Shown here piece by piece: positions 49,001 through 55,463 of a DNA stretch of 64,000 nucleotides. Numbering within the stretch: position 1 is the stretch's first letter; every line of letters begins with the position of its first letter. The stretch is from Verrucomicrobiia bacterium DG1235 (lineage in GTDB: Bacteria; Verrucomicrobiota; Verrucomicrobiia; Opitutales; Opitutaceae), in the NCBI GenBank assembly GCA_000155695.1, contig DS990592.1, forward strand, positions 687,919-751,918, in the 5' to 3' direction. The notes under the pieces were generated by a model. The model was not told where the DNA came from, made no database searches, and saw nothing but the letters and a program-made list of their open reading frames with translations. The translations under genes were made by a program, and so were the position numbers.

Positions 49001-49499
49001 CTCTTTGAAGGATTCGTATTTCTCCGCCTTGGCTGGACTTGGCCTTGATAAGACGCCTGCTCAGTATGGAGCGTTTCCATTGGATGCGTATTCGCACACG
49101 CCGCAGCACGCAGGAGCTCAGCAGCCGGGAATGACCGGGCAGGTCAAGGAGGATCTGTTAAGTCGCTGGGCCGAGCTCGGCTTATATGTCGAATCGGGAA
49201 GGATTCTTTTGCGGCCCGCTCTGTTGCTTGAGGACGAGCTGCTGAAAACGTCGCGAGAATTTAGATACACAAGCGTGTCGGGTGAGGATAGATCAGTTCA
49301 GCTAAAGGCTGGCGAGCTGGCGTTTACATTCTGCCAGACCCTAATCGTGCTGAAGAAAGCAGGAGCTGTTGGAACGCGTGTTCTTTTTGAGGATGGTTCG
49401 TGTTTCGAGCGGGAGGAGCTTTCCTTGTCGCCTGAGGAGAGCGGCGAAGTTTTCAAACGGTCTGGTCGCGTGAAGCAGATTGAGTTCATGGTTGGTTAG
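46035..49499 (+). CDS. Large protein of unknown function, possibly an (alpha/alpha)6-barrel carbohydrate enzyme
   Basis: 1154 residues, GTG start, no signal peptide, few hydrophobic stretches, so probably cytoplasmic. I do not recognise a named family. The N-terminal ~300 residues look beta-rich (MPPFLVNLVSSFDHWMFVASNGAVTAGRKDPDNALFPY). A helical middle follows. Conserved-looking blocks are RHGDPSRPWNRFSI, YQGNWRDIFQNWEPLGYSFPEYL, DGYNPYRLARVGFDWE, GYWGDHQIVYLLKLLEA and VPGGGIWMNTQRPEWNDANNALVG. A beta-sandwich followed by a Trp-, Tyr- and Asp-rich helical barrel is the architecture of GH94/GH65-type phosphorylases and relatives, but I see no diagnostic catalytic motif. Monocistronic, with its own terminator. 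Confidence 0.75.
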   Translation: MKAIELEREQRVSEAHRVAKTASGQFVERDGEVFYAIDDVDGMPPFLVNLVSSFDHWMFVASNGAVTAGRKDPDNALFPYVTQDKLFDSANVTGNLTLVWVADERRSWLWQPFSLGETRGEAKRTLYKNVLGTKIVFEESLVDTGITFRYQWSFSAEFGVVRKSELVNEGKGKLRIRILDGLQNLLPYGLDQTFVNQFSNLADAYKKSELLEKEQLGIYYLSSIPTDRAEPSEGLKATIAWSPEEGVESVLLCSEQVDRFKRGESLERETDRRGRRCSYLLEKRFELESGSKRNWHIVADINQDAVAIEALREKLNTGLGIEERIAEEVQRNSDELRRKIAAADGLQSSEHLMRDVRHQSNALFNIMRGGVFNDAYRIELSDFRSYLKAANRGLLKLVDEGLKGLEGTVARAELIDWVDERGDSDLSRLAREYLPLTFSRRHGDPSRPWNRFSIETQDEEGNPVLAYQGNWRDIFQNWEPLGYSFPEYLEGMVGRFLNASTADGYNPYRLARVGFDWETIEPDEPWSNIGYWGDHQIVYLLKLLEAQERFYPGALSSGLGERRYVYAHVPYRILGFEEVLASPRSSVVYDDDAADTLIERSSRTGEDGKLLHSKDGEIVRASLIEKLLVPLLAKLSNFVPGGGIWMNTQRPEWNDANNALVGYGVSVVTLCYTHRYIDFLIRILEDADPDSDHSMDQMIVKQMLEQAACFDEISDKLESGFDGKSRFSMMRSLGMSATAYREELYEGGLGAKLQKCSNKSVLDYLKLAKGHIAASIESNRRDDPLYHSYNLLKIDVPNRSVELDRLPVMLEGQVAALSSGCIGAEDAMGLIEGLPASQLYREDVNSYTLYPDKQLPRFLEKNRVDATGVKKLAFLLDMIERGDSRIIAQDAQGNYRFNGSLKNSGDLIKVIDCIQKDGTFELTETERAGCVELFEECFDHRRFLGRSGTFFAYEGLGSIYWHMVSKLVLAIQENAFAVFEAKGDEAAFRSLKDSYFSALAGLGLDKTPAQYGAFPLDAYSHTPQHAGAQQPGMTGQVKEDLLSRWAELGLYVESGRILLRPALLLEDELLKTSREFRYTSVSGEDRSVQLKAGELAFTFCQTLIVLKKAGAVGTRVLFEDGSCFEREELSLSPEESGEVFKRSGRVKQIEFMVG

Positions 49500-49501
49500 T
49501 G

Positions 49502-49546
49502 AACTCGCCCGCCTTTGAATTGTAGTGGACAAGGCGGGCGAGTTTG
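49502..49546 (+). terminator. Strong hairpin after the 1154-residue gene
   Basis: AACTCGCCCGCCTT and AAGGCGGGCGAGTT form a perfect 14-bp stem around a 15-base loop, starting 2 bp after the stop. Only three T follow, so termination may rely on stem strength. Confidence 0.75.
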
Positions 49547-49618
49547 GGTGTGTTGTGCGTATCGCTCCAGCTCATGGCTTCATGGTCTGGTTTCGGTAAC
49601 TCAACACTGCGCACTGCT

Positions 49619-50176
49619 ATGATCATTCTTATCGTTATCCTCGCCTTGATTCTCGTAGTGGGAATCTCGATATACAATGGACTGGTTGGAAAGAAAAACC
49701 AGGTTGAGAATGCGTTTGCTGGCATGGACGCCATGCTAAAGAAACGTTACGACTTGATTCCGAATTTGGTAGCCACCGTGAAGCAATACGCTTCGCACGA
49801 GGAAGGGACTTTGACAAAGGTGACGGAGCTTCGAACGAAGGCATTGGCAGGCGGTCTGTCGACGGACGAGCGGATCGACTTGGACAATCAGATTTCCAAG
49901 GCCGTGGGAGGCATAATGGTGGCGGTGGAAAATTATCCAGAACTGAAGGCGAACGAGAATTTCCTGCAGTTGCAACGCTCGCTCAATGAAGTCGAGGAGC
50001 AGATTTCGGCTTCGCGTCGTTCCTATAATGCGTCGGTGACCAGCTATAACAACGCGGTCGAGATGTTTCCGTCCAGCGTGGTAGCCGGGATGATGAACTA
50101 CAAGCGTCGCCAGGTTTTCGAAATACCGGAGATGGAGCGCGAAAACGTGGATGTAGGGAAGCTCTTCGGGAATTGA
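49619..50176 (+). CDS. lemA: LemA family protein
   Basis: 185 residues from the ATG at 49619. The frame is open further upstream but the family N-terminus is the membrane helix itself (MIILIVILALILVVGISIYNGLV). The LemA signature VENAFAGMDAMLKKRYDLIPNLV follows directly, then a long helical domain with ENFLQLQRSLNEVEEQISASRRSYNASV and a C-terminal YNNAVEMFPSSVVAG. Role in bacteria is uncertain. It is followed after 36 bp by a DUF3137 gene, its usual partner. Confidence 0.94.
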   Translation: MIILIVILALILVVGISIYNGLVGKKNQVENAFAGMDAMLKKRYDLIPNLVATVKQYASHEEGTLTKVTELRTKALAGGLSTDERIDLDNQISKAVGGIMVAVENYPELKANENFLQLQRSLNEVEEQISASRRSYNASVTSYNNAVEMFPSSVVAGMMNYKRRQVFEIPEMERENVDVGKLFGN

Positions 50177-50212
50177 GTTTGCGGAACGTGGTTTTGACCA
50201 ACTTCGAGGTTT

Positions 50213-51172
50213 ATGAGCGACTCGGAATCGGCGGATACATTTGAGGCGAAGATCGCCCCGGTGCTCGAACGTTTTGAGACGCGGCGGCGGGAGACGATTC
50301 GAAAGGCTAAACTCAGTATCGCTGTCATTGCAGCGATTGCGTTTCTGGTCGCTTTATTGGTGGGAGCGAATGCGGGAGCGCAAGCCGCTCTTTTCGCGGT
50401 GATTGGCGGAGCTGTGATTGGGTTCATCGCCTTTGGGGCGATAACGAATCCGTTTAAGAAGGCCTTTAAGCAGGAGGTCTTGGGGGCCGTGGTTTCAACT
50501 TATGACGAGAGTTTTCGTTACCAAGCTACAAGCGGCATTTCGAGGGGGGCGTTTAAGGCGAGCGAACTTTTCAAGAAAGGGATAGATCGCTATCGAGCAG
50601 AGGACTACGTGAGCGGTTTGTGGGAAAAGACGGAGTTTGAGTTTTCGGAAGTCCACGCGGAGTACAAGACGACTAGCGGCAGCGGAAAGAACCGAAGGAC
50701 GCAGTGGCATACGATATTCAAGGGCATCTTCTTTATCGCCGATTTTCATAAGGAGTTCCGGACGCGCACGATTGTGCTGCCGGATACAGCCGAAAAGGTC
50801 TTTGGGTTTCTCGGGCGGAAGCTTCAGGACTGGAATTTTGCCAGACCGGATGTCGTGCGGCTGGAGGATCCTGACTTTGAGCGAGAGTTCTGCGTGTATG
50901 CGGATGATCAAGTGGAAGCTCGGTACATTCTCTCTCCTAGTTTGATGCAGAGAATTCTTCGGCTTAAGCGAAAGTTCGGCGACAAGGTTTTCTTGTCCTT
51001 TCTTCACTCGAAGGTGTATATCGCCCTGAGCAGCTCGAAGAATTGTTTTGAGCCGAAGATGTTCGAGCCTGTTGATATGTCATTGATCGACGAATACAAG
51101 GAGGACTTGGATTTGATCGTTGGAATTGTCGACGATCTAAACCTGAACACTCGAGTTTGGACTAAGGAGTAG
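50213..51172 (+). CDS. DUF3137 membrane protein, LemA partner
   Basis: 319 residues with two hydrophobic helices near 42-62 and 65-85, then a soluble domain. RYQATSGISRGAFKASELFKKGIDRYRAEDYVSG and GIFFIADFHKEFRTRTIVLPD are typical of DUF3137 proteins. LemA and DUF3137 form a conserved two-gene unit in many Gram-negatives with no settled function; links to envelope stress or proteolysis have been suggested. Confidence 0.88.
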   Translation: MSDSESADTFEAKIAPVLERFETRRRETIRKAKLSIAVIAAIAFLVALLVGANAGAQAALFAVIGGAVIGFIAFGAITNPFKKAFKQEVLGAVVSTYDESFRYQATSGISRGAFKASELFKKGIDRYRAEDYVSGLWEKTEFEFSEVHAEYKTTSGSGKNRRTQWHTIFKGIFFIADFHKEFRTRTIVLPDTAEKVFGFLGRKLQDWNFARPDVVRLEDPDFEREFCVYADDQVEARYILSPSLMQRILRLKRKFGDKVFLSFLHSKVYIALSSSKNCFEPKMFEPVDMSLIDEYKEDLDLIVGIVDDLNLNTRVWTKE

Positions 51173-51183
51173 CGGGACGTAGC

Positions 51184-51669
51184 TTAGGACTTCGGAAGTG
51201 TGGCTGTAAAAACAAGGAAGGGTTCGCCGTCGCTGGTTCTTCTAAATTGATCTTGTAGTATAAAGCCCGCTTTTTCGCATGCTTTCTGGGCCCGTGTGTT
51301 GAATGCAGCTACCGTGACTCGAAAGCGATTGGTAGAATAGCGCGCTAAGCCAAAGAGGAGGCCTTGCCTGATCCATTCTGTGCCATGGCCAAGTCCAGTC
51401 AGGCTTGGTCTCAAGCCGCCACCGGTGTCGAGATAGTCGTTGTCGTAAGTGCCTCCGTTGACGCGAGCGTCGAATCCGAAGGAGCGAAAGCCAAGGAGCT
51501 CGCCCTTGTGTTCGGCTGCGAAGAATTGGTTTTGAGGATCAGTCAGGTCGCGAATTGTTTCGCTCCTATTTTCCTTTTCGTATCCGTAAACCTCGTACGG
51601 CGTCTGGTAGGACCAGCCGGCGATTTCCTCGGCGTATTCGCGGTCCATGGCCACGAATGAGAACTTCAT
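51184..51669 (-). CDS. GNAT-family N-acetyltransferase
   Basis: 161 residues, convergent with the DUF3137 gene. GNAT features: the GELLGFRSFGFDARV strand pair, the acetyl-CoA loop region LTGLGHGTEWIRQGLLFG (in place of a canonical R/QxxGxG/A), and VAAFNTRAQKACEKAGFILQDQFRR, the usual C-terminal 'N..A...YEKxGF' block. The substrate is unknown. Confidence 0.85.
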   Translation of the reverse strand: MKFSFVAMDREYAEEIAGWSYQTPYEVYGYEKENRSETIRDLTDPQNQFFAAEHKGELLGFRSFGFDARVNGGTYDNDYLDTGGGLRPSLTGLGHGTEWIRQGLLFGLARYSTNRFRVTVAAFNTRAQKACEKAGFILQDQFRRTSDGEPFLVFTATLPKS

Positions 51670-51738
51670 TTGGAAGGTTCCTCTACCAAGGTTGAGGAAG
51701 AGAGCGTTTCGTTTTTCTGATTGGGCACGCGTGAGTGT

Positions 51739-52122
51739 TTATTTCGGCTTTTTCTCCATCGGAAGATCGGCGGCCTGCCATGCCCCGATGCCGCCGACGA
51801 GATTGACCAGGTCCTTGTAACCTTTTTCGTCAAGGAGCTTGGCTGCTTTACTGCTGCGATTTCCAGAGCGGCAGTAGAGGAGGAGCTTCTTGTCCTTAGG
51901 AAGCTCCGCGAGCTTGGCGCTGAGCTCCTTCGAAAAGAAGTCGATTTCAAGAGCGTTTGGTATTTTGCCCTGAGCTATTTCGTTCGGCGTGCGAAAATCT
52001 ATCAGCAGCGTGTCTTCCGCCTCGATGAGTTTGGCGAAGCGGGAGGCATTTGCCTGTTCTGTTTCGGCATTGGCCAGGCAGGTTAAGAGCAGACTGGCGA
52101 TGGCGATGGCTAGGTTTCTCAT
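51739..52122 (-). CDS. Secreted single-domain rhodanese
   Basis: 127 residues from the ATG at 52122, which starts a signal peptide (MRNLAIAIASLLLTCLANA); the longer open frame to 52263 would bury it. The rhodanese fold shows LLIDFRTPNEIAQGKIPNALEIDF, the active-site loop YCRSGNRS with catalytic C84, and GYKDLVNLVGGIGAWQ. Predicted periplasmic sulfurtransferase, similar to PspE. Possible link to the reactive-sulfur cluster 6 kb upstream is speculation. Confidence 0.9.
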   Translation of the reverse strand: MRNLAIAIASLLLTCLANAETEQANASRFAKLIEAEDTLLIDFRTPNEIAQGKIPNALEIDFFSKELSAKLAELPKDKKLLLYCRSGNRSSKAAKLLDEKGYKDLVNLVGGIGAWQAADLPMEKKPK

Positions 52123-52695
52123 ATATTGTAAGTGGTTGAATTCGGATCGCATTTTTTTAGGCCACTTCATCCAGCCGAGAATAGAAATCGAGTTAGATGA
52201 GGCTTGGGCGAGTAAGGCTGCTTGGCTTTTGGAACCCTTCGGCAGTTCACGGTTCCGTTCCAATTGGCGTTTTCGGTAGCGAGCCAGAATCGGTTTCGCA
52301 AGTTGATTAGAGTCGGATTCATTCGCCCTGATGAAAGTAACAGAATAGTGGTCGGGGTATACCTTGGGTCCTTTGTTGAAAGCTAGCTAGTGGACCTCTT
52401 GCGACGTTCCGATGGTAGACCAGAATTGGCTTCGCCACTGAAGGCTCCTTGGTTGAGGGAATAGGGGCAGCGAATCGGCTAGTCGGTCGGGAATGCGTTC
52501 GTAACGGACAACCTCGATCATCGGGGTGCCAGGCGTGGAATTCGAGAAACTGCCGCTATAGCTTATGACGAGAATGGGTCGCATGGCTTGGTGAAGCGGC
52601 GGATTTAGAGCAGGTTCCTTAGCGAGAGCCCCCAAAGTCGCCGTAGCGAGTGGGCGAGCGATCCGGCTCTTTCTGAAGGTTTTCAGCAGGAGCGC
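52123..52695. other. Gene-poor stretch with one doubtful small ORF
   Basis: Between the rhodanese and the small secreted protein. The half at 52123-52386 shows no ORF or structure I would call. The rest contains the doubtful ORF listed separately. Confidence 0.4.
52387..52635 (-). CDS. Doubtful small ORF
   Basis: 82 codons from a TTG; the frame stays open up to the stop of the upstream gene at 52696. The peptide (MRPILVISYSG ... PMIEVVRYERIP) matches nothing I know and has no signal peptide or convincing ribosome site. It could be a decayed gene end or a coupled small protein. Confidence 0.25.
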   Translation of the reverse strand: MGALAKEPALNPPLHQAMRPILVISYSGSFSNSTPGTPMIEVVRYERIPDRLADSLPLFPQPRSLQWRSQFWSTIGTSQEVH

Positions 52696-53214
52696 CTACT
52701 TGATGCGCTTAACTGGGCAGGATTGATTGTAGCCCTTGAAGCGAATGCGGTAGCCTCCCATGCTCTTGTAGACAGTCACCTCGGGGCTTTCGCTAGGAGT
52801 GTACTTCTGCTTCTCATCGATGCGCTGTTGCCAGACTTGACCGTTTTCCAAAGTGAAAATCGTGCTGCCTTGCCAGCCGGTGAACCTGCCGACGAGGCGG
52901 GATTCGATTTTTTTGGGAGCTCTTGTCGTATCGATTGCGACTTGTTCCTTGCCCAGCAAGTCGTCGGCAGTGGCTGTTTTAACGGCTGGCGGCGGGTTTG
53001 GCACGGTTTGCTGATATTCGGCAGGTGGAGCTGCGGGCTTGTCGGCTTGCCGCTCCAGTAGCTCGTTGAGCAGACTAAGCTCCTCGGCAGTGAGTTTGCT
53101 CAGTCCGGCGGCGACAAATTCTTCTTCCGATAGGCCATCGGTAAATGCCTTCGGATAGGCGAAGGACGCGGAAAGAGCGATTACGGCGACGAGTAGGAGC
53201 TTGGCGAGTTTCAT
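52696..53214 (-). CDS. Small secreted protein with SH3-like C-terminal domain
   Basis: 172 residues. Signal peptide MKLAKLLLVAVIALSASFA, then a helical segment (LSEEEFVAAGLSKLTAEELSLLNELLER), a Pro-rich linker and a C-terminal beta domain: VGRFTGWQGSTIFTLENGQVWQQ, then PEVTVYKSMGGYRIRFKGYNQSCPVKRI. The same helix-linker-'GxxxFxLxNGQxWxQ' design occurs in many small periplasmic proteins of Proteobacteria and Verrucomicrobiota with no assigned role. Confidence 0.82.
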   Translation of the reverse strand: MKLAKLLLVAVIALSASFAYPKAFTDGLSEEEFVAAGLSKLTAEELSLLNELLERQADKPAAPPAEYQQTVPNPPPAVKTATADDLLGKEQVAIDTTRAPKKIESRLVGRFTGWQGSTIFTLENGQVWQQRIDEKQKYTPSESPEVTVYKSMGGYRIRFKGYNQSCPVKRIK

Positions 53215-53366
53215 AGGATTTGGAGCTTGGTCACCGCAGCTAAGCGTGTGAAGCGTGTTTTCGAGGAAAGTTCACTATTCCTTCGATTCGCTTTTGCGTC
53301 ATTTTTTTAGACGAAGGCTAGCGGGTGTGACGTATTGGAGTTAAATATTGCTCGAGACTGGATGAT

Positions 53367-53894
53367 TTGAACGAGACGACCTTACAAGATTGGGAAGCGC
53401 TTTACGAGGAGTGCTCAGGAAAAATGCTGCTTTTCGCTAAACAGTTTGTTGGATGCGCGGCCACCGCTGAGGATGTGGTCCACGATGGATTCTTGCGTTT
53501 CTGGAAGAGTAAGTCGGTTCACGCGGAGGAGAAATTGGAGTCCCACCTGTATGGCTGCGTGCGCTGGGCGGCTTTGGACTATCTGAGACGGTCGAAGCGA
53601 GCTCGCAAACGTGAGGAAAGCTACAGCGCCGACGAGTCCGTGATGAGGAGCAAGAGAAGTTTCGTCAGCGAAGTGGAGAGTGAGGAGACGACTGAAATCG
53701 TGGAAGCGGCGCTTGCTGAATTGCCGAGCGAGCAGAGGGAAGTGGTCGTGCTTAAGCTCTGGGTGGGCCTGACTCTTCAGGAAATTGGGGACGCTCTGGA
53801 AATATCGCCTAACACGGCGGCGTCTCGCTATCGCTACGCGCTCGCAGCGCTGAGGCGTCAAATGAGGATTTTTGATTATGCGGAAGGAAAATAA
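53367..53894 (+). CDS. ECF-type RNA polymerase sigma factor
   Basis: 175 residues with a TTG start, the only start that keeps the complete N-terminus. Region 2 (MLLFAKQFVGCAATAEDVVHDGFLRFW, then LYGCVRWAALDYLRRSKRARKRE) and region 4 (LAELPSEQREVVVLKLWVGLTLQEIGDALEISPNTAASRYRYALAALR) are complete. It overlaps the next gene by 17 bp and is first in a three-gene unit with a membrane protein and a PDZ protein, the usual design of an envelope-stress sigma module. Confidence 0.92.
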   Translation: MNETTLQDWEALYEECSGKMLLFAKQFVGCAATAEDVVHDGFLRFWKSKSVHAEEKLESHLYGCVRWAALDYLRRSKRARKREESYSADESVMRSKRSFVSEVESEETTEIVEAALAELPSEQREVVVLKLWVGLTLQEIGDALEISPNTAASRYRYALAALRRQMRIFDYAEGK

Positions 53895-54396
53895 TGATTT
53901 TGAGAAACGCTTGATGGCTCTTGAGCCAAAGCGGCCGAGCGCGGGCTTGAAAGCTCGACTGGAAGCGGCGTTGGCAGAGGAAGCTCCAGCGAAAAGGACG
54001 ACGCCTAAAGCGGGCGGCGTGTCGCGCGGCAAGGTGATTTGGGGAACGACTTTTACGGCTTTGGTCTCAGCAATGGCGGCGGCTTGGGCGGTGCTCCTGG
54101 TACTGGATTATCGCGCTGAGCCGCCGCGAATGGGAGGAGAGCTTGGAGTGAGCGCTGTTGCGAACGACAGCGAGGAGGCGCTTTTCGAAGTTGGAGCGCG
54201 TCCTATCGAGCAGTACGCGACTTTGGTGGGAGCGGAGCCAAGTCCGGTCTATTATTTGGAGGACGGAAGTCCTGTGCAGAGAGTGCAGCTCCAATTTCTG
54301 GATACGGAAATTTGGGAGTTGGATGATAGTGACGAGAGGATCACGGTGAGCTCTATGCGAAACGAGATTCGAGTGATTCCAGTGCAGTCTTTTTAG
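53878..54396 (+). CDS. Single-pass membrane protein, probable anti-sigma factor
   Basis: 172 residues from the ATG at 53878, overlapping the sigma gene by 17 bp. Cytoplasmic N-terminus of about 50 charged residues (NDFEKRLMALEPKRPSAGLKARLEAALAEE), one TM helix (WGTTFTALVSAMAAAWAVLLVLD), and a periplasmic domain of about 95 residues. No zinc-binding HxxxCxxC motif is present, so it is not a ZAS-type anti-sigma. Gene order and topology support anti-sigma function; the sequence alone does not prove it. Confidence 0.7.
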   Translation: MRKENNDFEKRLMALEPKRPSAGLKARLEAALAEEAPAKRTTPKAGGVSRGKVIWGTTFTALVSAMAAAWAVLLVLDYRAEPPRMGGELGVSAVANDSEEALFEVGARPIEQYATLVGAEPSPVYYLEDGSPVQRVQLQFLDTEIWELDDSDERITVSSMRNEIRVIPVQSF

Positions 54397-54432
54397 CAGT
54401 TTAAGAATATAACCAAAAATATATTACAAAAA

Positions 54433-55365
54433 ATGAAAAGAAGCAATTTGATGAAAAGTTTAGGAGCGGGCATTGCTGTTTTGGCGAGCCTATTGTCGGT
54501 CGTTCCTGCATGGGCGGGCGACGATGAAATGATGGAAGGCGAGGAGCGCGCGTTTCTAGGAGTTTACGTAGAGGCTGTTTCGTCGGTGGTGAGCTCCCAG
54601 CTTGGCCTCGACGAGGGAGTAGGCGTAGTTGTGGAGGGCATTGTCGACGATAGTCCCGCGAAAAAGGCGGAGCTAAAGAAGAATGACATTCTCTTGAAGT
54701 TCGACGATCAGATCTTGATTGGCACTAAGCAAATAGTGGTTCTGGTGCGTAGAAGCGAAATTGGAAGCGAGCACGAGCTAACGCTATTGCGCGGGGGTAA
54801 GGAGCAGGTTGTGAAAGTGACAATCGAGGGAAAGATAGTGACAAAGAAGAAAAAGCACGAAGAGCACGGTCAGTTCTTTGATATGCCAATGGCTCCCGGC
54901 GCGCCGATGGCTCCTAGGCCGCACATAAGCGCGATGAACGCCTTAACTGATTCTGAAGATTTCGAGACGAATGTCATGATTTGGAAGAGCGACGACGAGG
55001 TTGATTTCACGCGAAGAATGGAAATGAACGAGGAAATGGAAACCTTGATGCAGCGTGTGAACTCTTTCCGGGGGCAGTCAGACGCGGTCCCGATGCCGAC
55101 CTTTATTTTTCAAGGAGAGGATCATGTATTCGAATTTTCTGACGGAAGCGGTCAGAACTATACCATTATCGACAAGAATGGAGAGCGTACGCTCAGAATC
55201 GTAGACGAATCCGGAAAGGAAATTTATGCTGGATCTCTTGACGAAGCTGCGCTGAAGAACCTGCCGGATTCGGTGAAAGACAAGCTCCCTAAGATTCAGA
55301 AGATCGTGAAGGTACGCCCGGATTCCATGACCTGGAGCAGCCGAAGTGACGAAGAGGTTTTTTAG
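54433..55365 (+). CDS. Secreted PDZ-domain protein
   Basis: 310 residues with a signal peptide (GIAVLASLLSVVPAWA). A PDZ domain at about 38-115 starts AFLGVYVEAVSS and includes GVVVEGIVDDSPAKKAELKKNDILLKFDDQ. A Lys-rich linker (KIVTKKKKHEEHG) and an uncharacterised Met-rich region follow, with no Ser-protease triad, so it is not a DegP/DegS protease. Being third in the sigma/anti-sigma unit, it may bind exposed C-termini of misfolded envelope proteins or modulate the anti-sigma protein. Confidence 0.8.
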   Translation: MKRSNLMKSLGAGIAVLASLLSVVPAWAGDDEMMEGEERAFLGVYVEAVSSVVSSQLGLDEGVGVVVEGIVDDSPAKKAELKKNDILLKFDDQILIGTKQIVVLVRRSEIGSEHELTLLRGGKEQVVKVTIEGKIVTKKKKHEEHGQFFDMPMAPGAPMAPRPHISAMNALTDSEDFETNVMIWKSDDEVDFTRRMEMNEEMETLMQRVNSFRGQSDAVPMPTFIFQGEDHVFEFSDGSGQNYTIIDKNGERTLRIVDESGKEIYAGSLDEAALKNLPDSVKDKLPKIQKIVKVRPDSMTWSSRSDEEVF

Positions 55366-55463
55366 GAAAATGGAAGGACTATTGCCGCCAGTCTGGGAAA
55401 AACCTGTTGAGCGCTAGGAACGCAAGCGCCGAAGGATCGCCGCCGCGTTTCCCTAATCGCGTC

